Of a stretch of DNA of 64,000 bases, positions 22,147 to 34,495 are shown piece after piece. The position numbers and the translations under genes were made by a program. The notes under the pieces are model-generated. The model worked only from the letters and a program-made list of their open reading frames with translations. It was not told the origin of the DNA and did no database searches. Within the stretch, counting starts at the first letter, position 1; each line of letters starts with the position of its first letter. This stretch comes from Zarea fungicola (taxonomy: Eukaryota > Ascomycota > Sordariomycetes > Hypocreales > Cordycipitaceae). Location of the stretch: NCBI GenBank assembly GCA_900169235.1, contig FWCC01000392.1, forward strand, positions 1-64,000. The letters run 5' to 3'.

Positions 22147-22293
22147 CTAGGGTGGTTCAAACTCGGCCTTTAGTTGAGTGCCTGCAATCGCCGCCAGAGC
22201 TGCGAAGTATCGTGGAATCTGCGTGGTCGCCAGCTTTGGGATAGGCTCAACAGAGGGAGCCCAGTTGTCTTGGTTAGTGTTAAAGTATGACAT
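22147..22293 (-). CDS. Coding-like upstream ORF (48 codons) before the Mg2+ ATPase
   Basis: A minus-strand frame starts at ATG 22293 and stops at TAG 22149, 73 bases before the ATPase ATG. Its composition is protein-like (for example NQDNWAPSVEPIPKL and IPRYFAALAAIAGTQLKAE). The frame is open for ~20 codons before the ATG, and a TATA-like GTATAAAC lies at 22381-22374. It could be a regulatory uORF, a separate small protein, or the last exon of an unseen upstream gene (an acceptor CTCTAG precedes it at ~22330). No family was recognised. Confidence 0.4.
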   Translation of the reverse strand: MSYFNTNQDNWAPSVEPIPKLATTQIPRYFAALAAIAGTQLKAEFEPP

Positions 22294-22373
22294 GTATGGA
22301 TGATTCGAATCGTAGTCGGTTGTTGCTAGAGTAAGAAAATGGGTTGGAGGGGGCGAGAGCTAGGACTCTGGTG

Positions 22374-22381
22374 TTTATACA
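22374..22381 (-). promoter_or_regulatory. TATA-like box upstream of the Mg2+ ATPase locus
   Basis: GTATAAAC on the minus strand, about 80 bases before the uORF ATG and 300 before the ATPase ATG. If it is the functional TATA, the uORF lies inside the ATPase leader. Confidence 0.35.
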
Positions 22382-23441
22382 CTCTGACCGGCAATGTCAG
22401 TAAAGGCACGCTGAAGTAAATGACACAGCGGGTTTCAGACCCAATAATTGTCTCCAGTTCTATGAGCTGCTTGAAATTGGCACTCCCGCAACTGGTACAA
22501 TAGAGACATGGCGGAAACGGATGCCAAGAGGGCCAAGGGCAGGTCTAAGCCACCTTCACAGCCCGCCCCGACAACCGAGTCCAACAACAAAGTTTTCTGT
22601 CTCGAAATCGCGCACCAAAAGAGTCCTGCTTGCAGCAAACCTGCGCCCAGCATCTGTGATAATTTTTTTCTCTTCGTCCAGCAATTCCCTCCTTATCTCC
22701 AGTCTTGGGCGCCGCCAATATCTTGGCACGTACTTTAGAACCGGTGAGTGACGGTACATTGCACTGCACACTTGATCGCGGTCGCGTGTCAAGAAACTCT
22801 AAAAACTCTAAAACACCAAGCCAAATCATTACAAATTTGTGAGACATGACTAGAATTCCAATGGACAGAAGCTGTCGTTCGTAATGCCTTATTGCGTAAA
22901 AGATTTGCCGTAGAAAACATCTACAGAGTTGGACCTCATCATTCGCACACTGGCCAAACGGCTTCACAGAAGTCTGTCACAAGTAAGAACAGTATCAATA
23001 CATGACACTGTCGTGAGTCACCACATGCGAGTCAAGACCCGCTCGACATGGAGGTCTCGATCGACGACTGCCAAGTTTCCACCTTGAAAGCAACCTGGCC
23101 GATGACTAAATTGACATGTAGCAACGTTGACACTTGGGAGCTCGCTTGTATAATTAACAAGCCACATTGAACATGTCGGGACACATGCCGAGGAGGCGCT
23201 CCACCAACCTGCGGGGTGACATCAGGCCACTGATTTGCATCATAGTTAATATTGTTCCTTTTTTGACATTACGAATCAATGTGAGACTCTTCTGGTCTAG
23301 CTTCTTAAAATTTCCCTTGGACCGCCAGCCCATCCATTTAGGTTCATTAAATCCCTCGTTTGAAAATTTTCCGCTCCGTCATCTTCGTGATAAACGCAAA
23401 TACCCGCTCTGCCAACCATAGTGAAGCCATTAATATTATGC
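22382..23441. other. Intergenic region
   Basis: About 1 kb between the ATPase promoter and the 3' end of the monooxygenase gene. Open frames of 70-140 codons are present but overlap each other and show no family features. Confidence 0.4.
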
Positions 23442-25181
23442 TTAAGAAATTTCAACTGTCTGGAAGCCAGATTCATGTACTTCTACTCCGCAGCTCATGA
23501 TAGGGGCCACCTGCAGCCCATCAGCAGGTGACGGTTCCGTCTTTGGAGCGCCTATTACCGCATGGTCGAAAAAGTTGTCGGGCAGTGCAAAACTAGGTTT
23601 GTACCGGCGCATAGCCTCCAGCGACGCTTCGGTCGCATCATGCCCAAAATTAAAATCTCGAATCGCCTCCATGGTTGCTATTCATCGCTGTCAGCACAGT
23701 CGTTTTCTGGACTCGCGCGGTGGTCAGAACGTACTAGGGATCTTGTCCTCTGCCAGGTACGGCAGAACTTCGTGCTTGAGCTGCGCTGCTTGGTCCATGC
23801 CAACATTGCTGAGGATCTGAATGGCGCTTGCTCTATTTCGCCGAATCGTTTGGTAAATTTTAAACCGCTCACAGATCTCATCTTTTGACGTGATACCGCA
23901 CAGTGTAATCCCCAGAGCTAGGCCGTCCTCGATGGCTTGAGCGCCACCCTGCGCTTGATCTACATGCTTGCAATTAGAAACGATAGGATATTGAGTGATG
24001 GATTATATGGCAGATACGTACGCGGCAGCATAGGATGTGCAGCATCGCCGACAAGAACAAGTTTGTCGCGGTACCATTTCTCGAGTGGGTGTCTATAGAG
24101 CAGAGGCCACCGCCTAACGTCATTTGCTTTCCTGCAGACGCAATAAGTATCGCGGAAAATTCAATTGAAACAAAGGAACATACCTTATAACGCTCAAAAT
24201 GTCAGGATGAAAGTCTTTGAACCTAGTAATAACCTCTTCAACTTCCACCTTTGCCCGCCAGTCTACCAGCTTGTCAGCAATGCCGCACAGCGAGACATAT
24301 TGAAGCCACATACCTTCCGCACCCGCCTGCGCACAATCTTCAATAAATAGGCCGACAAAGTTATGTATCGTGTTGCTATTTCTGTTAGTACATTTCCCAA
24401 TTGTGACACAGAGTGGCAACATACTTTCGGCATACGTATGATACCAGCCGGCGATGGGTCTTATTGTCAGGAAAAACCCGCGTCAGTAACCCGGTTTCGG
24501 CATGCCAGGCTCTCGTTGTTGGATCTGTCTCCAGGACAGAGGCAGGTATCAGAAATCGGTAGCAAGTGTTGGCATGCACCGGCGCAATGGCCTCGACTGT
24601 TCGCTGCAGAACCGCCTCCGCCGCGAGCGAGTGCACGCCATCCGCGCCCACAACGACGTCTGCAGATATTGTCTTGCCGTCTTGCAGTATAATCGACGGT
24701 CCGGATGGATCCTTGTTTCCATAGTCAGCGTATTGAATATCTAAAACGAATTGCCCCGTCGTTGACGTACATATGCAGAGACTCTGCCGCGCCGGTGAAT
24801 TTGCGCCGGGACGCCGGGACCGTCCGGTCGAGTCGCAAGCCATTTCAGGCAATTGTGCAAATCGACACGGTGTGCAAGATACATGGGCGTTCCGCCCACC
24901 TCAACCGCTGTATTGGGACCAAGCGCGATACAAAATGTCTTCATTGTAAAGGGGTTGTTAATGGTGCTTCCCCCGGACTGGACAAAGCCCCAGTCCTCCG
25001 GAACAACTCCCCACGACAGCAAGATCCGGCTTGCATTGGGCGGCACCGAAATGGCGGCGCCGATTTCATCAGTCAGAGACGACTGCTCGTACAGCTCGAC
25101 TCGGTGGCCTGCCCGGCGGAGAGACACGGCCGCTGCCAGGCCGGCGATGCCGGCCCCGGCAATAACCACATGTAACTCCAT
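23442..25181 (-). pseudogene. FAD-dependent monooxygenase, salicylate-hydroxylase-like, with an apparent -1 frameshift
   Basis: Five minus-strand exons: 25181-24425, 24375-24184, 24131-24022, 23959-23735 and 23677-23442. The four introns are 49-62 bp with good consensus. Motifs in order are VVIAGAGIAGLAAAVSLRRAG (FAD Rossmann), DADG-type VVGADGVHS and the FAD-ribityl site [22 protein letters not shown], split by intron 3. This is the class A flavoprotein hydroxylase family acting on aromatic acids with NAD(P)H and O2. Near 24770 the frame of exon 1 breaks: upstream frame ...RRGRVSAY stops 10 codons later, and TSTTGQFVLDIQ continues in the next frame. Adding one base would give ~506 residues. 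So this is either a young pseudogene or a sequence error; all other parts look intact. Confidence 0.8.
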
Positions 25182-26550
25182 CACTCGTTGCACAGCACAA
25201 CAAAGAAACGAGACAGAATATGGAGGATGTGTTAAAGACACCACTCAACGAGACATGGGCCTCAATTTTATGAATATATTCATTTTTCTTCTTGTAAACG
25301 AGAGCCAACGCACTCCCTTGCGGGAAATGAGGTCCACGGGCTACGCCTGCCGGAGTGTGGGCGGTGGGACCCAAGCGTGCCGGAGCTAAAACGTTCACAA
25401 GCGAAGCCAAGCAATTTCTGCGCTGACAACAATGACGGGTCTCGCATATCAAGCGTTCGTATTGGCTGCTTGGCCTCTTTCTAGTCTCAAACGGGCTTGG
25501 AATCTTAGTTGAGGATTGAATTCAGCGTCACCTGCCGTCCAGCCGACCTCAGACCCTGATGGGCATCCTATCGCACCGCCACCCGAGATTTCGGGACTAT
25601 TACGGAAGGGGTGATAAGGCGAGGTAGCTCAAGTATTGTGATTCTCGTTTAGAAACCATGGTCGTCGTCGTTTATTTGGGCATTCAACATCGTAATCTCA
25701 CAGTGTCACAGTGTCACTGCATCAGCTTTGGCAGTCGGTGCATAACTGCAAAAGAACAGGCATACTTGACCCCCAGGCCGCAGCATGATTCCCGAAGCCT
25801 ATCAATATGAGTTATTCACCGCCATTGAATAGAAAACACTGGTCAATGCACATGTTGAGCCTCGGTGCCCAGCTCATAGTTCTTACTGGTAGTGGCGCCT
25901 CGGAATCCCCCACATCCCGCCTACTCAATGGAGCGAGTGCCGGGAAGCTCGCCAGTGTTCCTCCACGAAGCATGATTGGCTCGTAAGGAAAACGGACCAA
26001 TCATAGCGTGAGGAGTTTTGCTTTTTGATCGAATTTCCGAAAGCTTAACTAAAAATCTGGCCACTTATAGGTGGGGTTTCTCTTTTTTTTTTCCTTCTTG
26101 TGGAACTGTGCAACGTCACTTCGTCTTGGGGCGGAGAGCAAGCACCTTTGAAATCGAGAGACGGGAAGTGGCCATGACAAAAGCAAAAGAGAGCAGCGCA
26201 AAGGATGAGCCAGAGCACGACACCTTGGCCGACGGCAGCCTGCTGCGGATACGAAAAGTCAGGCCATGGTAGCGGCTGAACATATTCTTGTTTGTTTAAT
26301 TCGTATTGTGTATGTGAAGGAGAAACTCTTGTTCCAGCAGTAGCTACATTTTTAAAATCATCAAATTACCAGACTCATACTTGTTATGTTATGGGTGCCA
26401 CCTCTCAGCCCGTGCTAGTATAACTGACCAAGAACATTCTTGCACATATACCAATAACTTATGGCCAGCTTTATCTCTACTAAAGCTACTTACATACATC
26501 AAGAGGCACAAGAAGTCACAAAGCTCTATCCGTCCCTTTTATACAAGGAG
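25182..26550. other. Intergenic region
   Basis: About 1.4 kb with the monooxygenase promoter. A 32-codon frame (ATG 26174, ending TAG 26272) is rich in charged residues and might be a small peptide, but nothing supports it further. No other gene is seen. Confidence 0.4.
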
Positions 26551-29500
26551 TCAGTGGCTGCGACACTTCAACCTGGGTCTTTTGTTGTTCATTCTCGCTT
26601 TGTTGCATCTGTAACAGTATGCTCCGCCAAAGCCCCAGTCGTGTGATGCCGACGAGCCTTGGGCCCCAGGATTAGATAATTCCGGCAATGTTGCTCCTGG
26701 AGTATGGCCGGGGAAATTCGCTTCAAAGAACTCTTTGCTTTTTTTTCGAACATAGTGCTTAATACGGTGAGGCACTTCGCTGTCAATCGAGTCTATGCCC
26801 AGGTCGTCTGCTCCATCGTCAGTATGAGTGGTAGAACGCTCATGTTCGCTCCTCGATTGCCAGTGTTCGCTCAAGAATTCGTCATTTTCAAGTCCGACTT
26901 CATTTAGTTCGAGTAGGTTAAAATGCATAAGCGCTTCGTGAAGGGCTGCTTTAGCTACATTGATTTTCTCAATCCCCAATGTGTGTAACTCTTCCGATAT
27001 CGTAGTCTTCGCTGTGGGTATTCTAAGTAAATGGTTGTTTTTGACTTCCGCAATCTCCCTTTGCCACTCCGTAGTAATGGTCTTAAGATTCTTTGATATT
27101 ATGCTGAAATTCATTCTTTCCTGGGAGGCACTAACAGTCTCATCGACCTCATCGTCCACATCGATCTCAGCGTACACATCGATCTCATCGTCCTCTCACT
27201 TGTTGACAGTAGCTACTTGTTGGTAGCACTCCTCCACATTCCCATCGGCCTCCAACCGGTTTTTAGTAGCTGCAATTTTGGGGTATACTTTCACAGGCCG
27301 ATCGTACTTCAATATCTTCAGAATAGCTGCTTGTTGGAAGTACTCTTTCACGGCTTGAAAGTCCAAATTTTCATAGAGTCGAGCTTTGATGTTCACAGCC
27401 TCCTCATACAACTGTGTCGATTTCGAATGGAGGCCCCAATCGCTGTATAACCATTCTTCAAGAGCTCTAAAATCGGTGTATAGTTTCCGTAGCATTTTAC
27501 GGTCCTGCTGACGCTGGAGGCGCTCATCTTCTCCATGAATCCACAGAGCGCCAGAGCTTTCATTTGTCATGTGGTGCTCTTCTGTCCACGACCAATGAAC
27601 CTTTGCCCATGATTGGAAGTTCAATGTTCCTGGCTGAAGCATCCAATCATATATACCGTTCAGCTTCTGGCGAATAGGTCGGTAATGGCGAACCCAACAC
27701 AAAGCTGCATATGGAAAGAAAGCACGGGGAGGATCAGTCCTGCAGGCCCCTAAATATTTATCAATGCAGTCCTGGTCCCAGTTATCAAGTTTTTCGTGTG
27801 CAGACTCTTGAGCAAAAATCTGTAAATAATTGAGACAAATATTCAATAGCGTGTGTGTGGCTCTGTTGGGTATGATCGGTTCCCAAAAACGCTCCCGTTC
27901 TCGCGGATATCCCAATGAAAAGGATTTGCTAGTGAGAAATACCCTGGCCGTTTGATGAACAAGATATACTTTTCGGCACCGGATTCGAACGAAATGACCA
28001 CAAAGTTGCCGGATGCGGTTGTCAAAAGGCCTGCGAAGTCGTTCATCAAGTACCCGAAACGTAGGTGGAGGAGCTTGAGTGCACTGATCACCGCCAGTAC
28101 TCCAATGATTTGGAAGTTTACCATTCTTAGGAGAGTTTGGTCGCTTTGGATTGCTCCATTCTTCAACATTATTCGTTACGTCGTCAGTATCGATCTCCGC
28201 TGCAACGCACAATTCATCCACTGTCAAGGGGCGAACTGCAGCCAGAATAATTGACAAGACTGTTCTTGTATCTGACGGAAATTCTCTTGCGGGACGCCTC
28301 AGTAGCTGCTCATAGAGGCTATCCAGGCTATTAGCAGCTAGTATTCTCTTCAAATCAGCCATAGAAATTCCGTTTAATGCCGAATCTTCAACCATTTTGA
28401 GGACTAAAGATATCCATAAGAATGTAAAGTCGGCTCCAGCTATAAGTCTTTTGTTGAGCCTCTTTAGTACTCTTTCTGGTAAAGCTAATGCGGTTGATAG
28501 CTCATTGATCTTCCATCGAGCAAAGCGATCGATGTCTGCCGCAAGCGCGTGGGTTTCATTCTCCCCTGTAAGTCTAAGTTTGTTGCTGGAGCAGGTAGTC
28601 TCCACCTCGGCAAATAAACCAAGCGTGTTCTGGATGATACTGCTTGGGCGGCTAAGAAGAATGATCTTCAGTCTACAATTTCCAAGAGGCTGCTCGGAGA
28701 GCGGCCGAGTGTCGTCAAGCAGTTTCGAAATAGCCTTGATCATTAGTTCGAGGGAGTGTGCCTCGCATTCTTCCATTCCGTATAGAAGCCAGACAATGTC
28801 ATTCAAGGCGTTGTCTCTAATAGTTTCGATAATAATTGACCATAAAACTGAAAATCTGTTGAAAAAGTTGTCCGAGCCACGATCAAGTCTCTTCGATGCT
28901 TGCTTGATAAGGTCATTGCGCGAGTGATATAATTGGTGTAAGAGGGCAGAAGCCGCGGCGGCGGCATTGTCTTGGCCGGCGATTCCATCCGCAAAGAAGA
29001 AATACGCAAATTTTGTTGTGGATTTTGCGTTTTGCGGATTAAACAGGAAATGGTGAACCAGAAATTTAGCCATGACAGACTTTCCGCATCCCGGATTTGA
29101 TGTAATCCACAGCAAGGATGAGCCAATGTATGATTGCCACTGCCGCCATTTCTCATGCTGAAGCACCCACTCGCAAGTCCCTGGCACTGCATCGTCCACC
29201 TGCTCAAGGTGGTTTTCATAATCTGAATTTAGTCGGCTAAGGTAATGTAGGTCTTGGCTACTTAATGCTAAATTAATTAGACAGACTAATCAAACTGAAC
29301 CAGCCATATTTTGGGACATACGCGGTTGAGGAGCAGCCTCCTGCGGGTGAATCATGTCAGATATTGCGTCGATCGTGTTTCGGTATCGCTGATCATTTGG
29401 CGACGGAAATTTGCAGATATTTGAATGGTTGGCTGACGATGCAATATCAAGTTCGTTGCCCCAGCCCAAGATGGCGGAGTCCTTTTCAACAACCTAGAAG

Positions 29501-30474
29501 TTCATTCCCGATGAGAATAGATCAGAGTTATATTTTAATAATGTACAAAGTACTTACACGACAATTCAGACCAGGCATGAGCTCTGTTTCATAAAAGCTT
29601 CGTATTTCAAAGTTCCACCCGCGGTATATAAAGGCATCTGATATGTTCTTCAGGACTGTCGAGTTCAGTTTGAGGTCCTTTGCTAGTTTGGTGTTCGTCG
29701 TGTAGCCCAGAGTTGCCGCCTTGACTACACTGGCCGCGACAAGGTCCCAAAAGGCCAAATCAGAGCCTCGATGAGGGGTAGCGAAAAAGACTACGCCCTT
29801 GACATTTTCCAAGAACTGGGCATAGTACCTATTCCGCTCGTGAGCACTAATAACTGCCTGAACGTTTCAATTAGAACATTCCATAAGGTCCCTCGCCTAG
29901 TGATACGTACCTGCTTGAACACCAACCCGCCGAGGCTATGGCAAAGGAAAACAATGGGCCGCTGCTTCTCCGTAATACTTTTCCGATTCGCCTTGATCGC
30001 AGCAAGTAACTCTGAGGCAAAATCCTGTATATTTGCATCGCCTCGACTGAAATACGATGCCGAGTTGTAGCCGAAACTTAGAACACGCACACCCGGAATG
30101 TCTTTGGAAAGACATGTTGGGTCGGCTAGCCAGTTCAGCCCTGTAGATTTATCAGTCCAGGTTTCATCTCGATGGCCATTCAGTCCGTGGATGGCAATGA
30201 TGTCGACGCCGTTCTCGGTTTCTGGCAGACCGACAACGGTTTTAAGACCGAATGGCACCTCGCCGGTCGGCTGCTGCCCTGAATCTAAGCTCGTGAGACA
30301 ATCAACGTCATTTGTAACGCTTTGTAAGCCATCTTGACTGGGTTGCACATTATCATGATGAGGCGCTGGACGAGTACTGGTCGGCGTAGCTGGATCTGCG
30401 GACAGGATATTGGAATGTGAGGGACCGGCTTGGTCTTGTTTTCGGGATAGCAGACGCTCTACTCGGCGGAACAT
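26551..30474 (-). CDS. NLR-type STAND protein: alpha/beta hydrolase-NACHT with C-terminal extension
   Basis: Exons 30474-29911, 29857-29558, 29493-29322 and 29222 onward. The first three introns are 53, 64 and 99 bp. The N-terminal domain is a SERAC1/DUF676-like alpha/beta hydrolase (VDIIAIHGLNGHRDETW, nucleophile Ser180 in CHSLGG, VVFFATPHRGSD). A NACHT NTPase follows: PGTCEWVLQ, P-loop 388-394 (NPGCGKS), and a degenerate Walker B at 493-498 (YGMEEC where DALDEC is usual). Reading straight on, the protein ends at TGA 27198 (1020 residues). The same frame continues open to 26551. A 69-bp in-frame intron (27199-27131, GTGAGA...GTTAG) would remove the stop and give ~1212 residues. Fungal NLRs sense non-self or pathogens and can trigger incompatibility-type cell death. 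No canonical HEAT, ankyrin or WD repeats are visible at the C-terminus. Confidence 0.85.
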
Positions 30475-32323
30475 CGCTGTAATCTTGAAGTAGCAGTTAT
30501 AATACTGATAGTATGACGAGTGAGTACTCGGAAGCCCGAAAAGCGTGGAATTGAAGCGAATGGCCTGGCTGCCTTATGAGGCGGCCTCCAATACCCCTCA
30601 TCGGTGGCCAGCGAATCAGCGCACCTCCATAGCCGCCAGGCTGACTATAGACCTGCGTGGGCATGCAGCAGATGCATATACAAAAGATGGATCATTCTAG
30701 ACAAGTCAAGGCAAGGCTGGATGGCATGTTAGCTCTTCCCTTTTCTTGATGGGGTTATGGAGAAGAACAGGCGCGGATAAATTATGGCAATGATTCCCTT
30801 CTGCGCACGAGTTTCAGAGGTTCAAGTGGCGTCCAGCCAACAGCCAATTTACCTTGTCGAAAAAGGCTTTAATTGAATCAGTCGCGGGCGTGGGCGTGGG
30901 CAAGGTTTGTCAGGGCGGCTGCGAATAGCCTCCATTGACTTGGGCGCGGGTAGGCTCACTAGCTCACTGTAGCGGCCTAAAAATGATGCGCTAACTATAG
31001 CAACCTCGGGGTAGCCAGTTGACGGGTCAAACCTAGAGAGTATTTGGTAGAAAGTATCGCGCTACCAACCTTACTTGTAACAGCAAACGACTCAACATGA
31101 CCTCGGATCTCCATACAGCTCGTCTGACACTGCGTTTTAGCAGTTCATCTAAGAAGGTTGGCGTCTTTGAGCGTGTAAAACTGCTGCTGTCAGACCCTCG
31201 GTGAATATTTTGGATTGGCAAAATCCGGATTGTCTGATAAGCTAGCCACTACTCCGTACAGGCACTGTATATGTCCCGCAGAGCAGGACTTTATCATAGA
31301 TGTGAGTGTGTTGATTGGTTCGAAAAGGTGCTATGGATGGAGGGTGCGAGGATGCCCCCTAATGGGATGACCCCCCTGGGCATCATGCTTAAGTTACTAG
31401 GTGGTTTACTGCAAAAATGCAGGCTCCGATCCGACCCCCTCAGGAGTCGATAGTCACACCGCGCGCAACAGTAAGATATAGCTACGGAGGTGGAATTTTC
31501 TTTTCTACCCCCGCTGGATTACTAGAGGGAGCCGCCCAAGTCCAGCCAGTCAGAGCGGCACAAGGAATGTGAGTTTTTAGCCGTGTTGCGCGGCAGAACA
31601 CCAGACGCCGTGCTGCACCACCGTATGCATCGAGAATAGGCAGGCAAGCCGACTTGAATTAATAAGTAGAATTATTACTAATAAGACAGAATTGATTTGA
31701 TGTACGACTGGAAACTATTATGCGCTGCATAAAGTTTGTGAATTGCCTGTGCATCGACTGTACCGTGTATTCTGGGTGCTTCGTTTCCGTGTCGAGCCAC
31801 CTTGCTCCCACCGACAGATATTGATCTACAATGGCACGACCAAGAAGGAAAATAAGGCTTTGCTCAGTGCCACGGACTTCAAGGCCCTACCTACAGCTGG
31901 CTCCAGGCAATTTCGCTCGCAAAACGCCAAAATTATCACTATAGTAACGCCGACCACGCCACCTATCGAACCAACATCTGACTAGGTTATATAACTGGCT
32001 GCACAAACGACTATGATCATGGAAGCCAGAGGGGGTTTATCGATGACCACCATGTCATGTTGAAAAGTGGATTGAGCTTATAATAAGTAACAGCAGCGAT
32101 TAGTGCGCAGTGTAATAGACAACTATAAGGGTATAATAAATAGAAATTCTATCCTTGTTCTTTTATAAGAGAAATAATCTATAGAGGAATATCTACCTTA
32201 ATTTATAGGTAAATTCCTTTATTTATAAAGTCCCTTTTCATCTACTTATTGATATCTTTATTAATATAAGTGAGGCGCATTAATTCGGGCAGTTATAGGT
32301 GGCTAGTGGTGGCGCACACTCCT
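30475..32323. other. Gene-poor, partly AT-rich spacer
   Basis: About 1.85 kb with no supported gene. 32090-32285 is strongly AT-rich and resembles RIP-decayed DNA. Short ORFs are numerous but unsupported. Confidence 0.45.
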
Positions 32324-32533
32324 TTATAAACCAATACTAAGAGAAGCTCCTCCACCACCAAGTCCACCACCCTTTCCAACAAGTCCACCAAGTCCACCAC
32401 CCATTCCACTTCCACCACCATTACCACTAGCCGCACGACCAGAAGGCCTACCAGCTCCTCCAAGACTAGCAGAACCACCAGCAATATTCGTAATATCATT
32501 AACAGGATCAGAAGCACCACCTACTCCAACAGA
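32324..32533 (-). pseudogene. Remnant of a glycine-rich protein gene
   Basis: On the minus strand a 69-codon frame ends TTA-TAA at 32324 and is rich in Gly-Gly-Gly blocks (GGASLGGAGRPSG-type and GGGLGGLVGKGGG-type segments). It starts directly after a TGA at 32536-32534. Upstream, an ATG with a short hydrophobic Ala-rich peptide is followed by GTATGT and a TTAG acceptor, like a broken first exon. It sits beside AT-rich DNA. It may be the tail of a secreted glycine-rich protein inactivated by a C-to-T change, but no family is identifiable. Confidence 0.35.
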
Positions 32534-32624
32534 TCAGTTCTAATACCAACCCCTTACAGCCTAGCAATTACATACCTAGCAGCGGCGCCGCATAAGCGAG
32601 GTAAGCCATACTAGAAAGGGAAAT

Positions 32625-34495
32625 GATTGATGATTTCATTTTATTAAGATGTCCGGTATCTGTTAAAGGACGGGAGTAATGAAGAGTGCTATACTAAACT
32701 GATCAGACTTTAGGATTCAGGATTCATTAAAAGGTTGGTTGTCCAGACAGGCTGAACTCGGGCACTTTATAGTCCACAGAGTCTGGCCGGTTGGCCTGAA
32801 AGCATGCCCCTCATTAGTATTGTCTTTGGGCGTCAGCATGCCTCTGCACAGAATAGATGTCTTGCGCTTGAAGCTAATGAGAAATCAAATGCAGGGGTCA
32901 GCTGAAAAAGAAAATACTTTAGTTAGTGCGCTCCTGTCATACGAAGTTTGACTCGCTGAAAAACAGACAGTATCAACCAACTTTGGCTGGCACCGTCCCG
33001 GCGAGACAGGCGGTTTGGCTGCATAAATTCTAACAAGGAAATACCTTCATTTTTGAAGCGTGAGGCTTATATTATTACATGTATGCAGCAAATGCTGGAA
33101 TAAAATGAAAAGACTTTCGTGTCGCTCTTTGTTCGAGGTTGCGCCGAGAAGATGGAATAGGCTTTTCCGCCATCGCACACCAGCGAGAGAGGTTCGGCTG
33201 CATGTTATCAAGCTCCTCGAATTCAAGGCACATCTGCGGTGAGCCTGCACTTTATTTGTAAAGCAGCATAGGGTCCGCACGCTGCACCGTCGCGAACCGT
33301 GACTTGCCCCAAAAACAGATCTCGGTAGATGTGCGCAGCTCAACCAGTGGTTGATTCTCCCGGATATAATATAATTTAGCTCAACTGGATGACACATACG
33401 GCCATAGGCAACAGAGAATACCGCGTCCCGTTTGCTCCGCATATGTCAAGCTGTTGACCGGCAGATTAGTAGTTGTGTCGGTGACGACCAGCGAACACCG
33501 GCTGCTGTATGTTTTTTTTTCTTTCATAACATATCTTGTTTTGATTATCTTCTTGTTTCATTTGAAACCTATCGCCCTTGTGACTTACATGACGGTGTAT
33601 GTTGGTTGCAGCTATTGCGGCTAGCTTCTGGGGTGTGTCGCAGCCCACAGCAGAGCAGAAGTAGGTAGTTTTGCAATTCCCGAAGATGTTAGCGCTGATT
33701 CAACCGATTCCCAGCGAATCATTGGGGAGCCATTCCTCTACCAAGTACCCTAACAGGGCATAGCACTACTCCAGATCAAACTACACCCGGCATAGAATGG
33801 AGATGACGCATCACCAGCGCAGTTTAGTTTCCTAAACCATATCAGTACGCTAAAAATACTGATACATACCTATACATATACTATAAGATATTTCTTGTAA
33901 TGTATACCCGTAAATCTGTATTCTGCGCGTACTCGTTCCCATCAAAAAGGCAAAGCAACCTGCTTTACATGCACAGCTGAGTCTTGTGAGCCTGGTCTCA
34001 AGGGTTAACGTAATCCTGTTTGTGTGATTTTAGACAAAAACAATATATGTACAGGACGATTTGAGCTTTCGCGTGAAAGCATAACTACATTACTCCGTCT
34101 CTTTGAGTGAAATAGACTTTGTGTCAACCAGGCTGTAGGGTAGGCAGTCCGTCTCGCTCCACAGCGGCATCCACCGACGGAGGAACTCTTTGCAAATCTC
34201 CGTTATAAATTAGTCTAGACATATGACCTTCCTAGTTGGCTTGGCCGTCTTTTAGACTTGGGTCCGGCGCCGGAGAGAGACGGGTACGGGAACAGCGTTC
34301 CCCAATTTACAATAGCCGGAGTTGCGCTTCCGCGAGGTGTGTGCTGCAGGCCAGGCTAGTGCTGGGCATGCTTAATTATGGCTCTTCTTTCATCACAATG
34401 CGGGGTGAATACCGAATAGACTCACCCCTCGACATCTTCTAGCTACTTTCATCTACTCATTTTTATTGATAAAAAGACAGTGGAAAGAATCCAAT
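32625..34495. other. Intergenic region
   Basis: About 1.9 kb with no supported gene. Open frames are short, and composition drifts AT-rich near 33840-33920. The last ~250 bases should carry the gamma-glutamyltranspeptidase promoter. Confidence 0.45.

Noticed and set aside
32293..32520. Leucine/valine-rich open frame
   Set aside because: It is the out-of-frame shadow of the glycine-rich GGN repeats; the Gly-rich frame is the sensible one.
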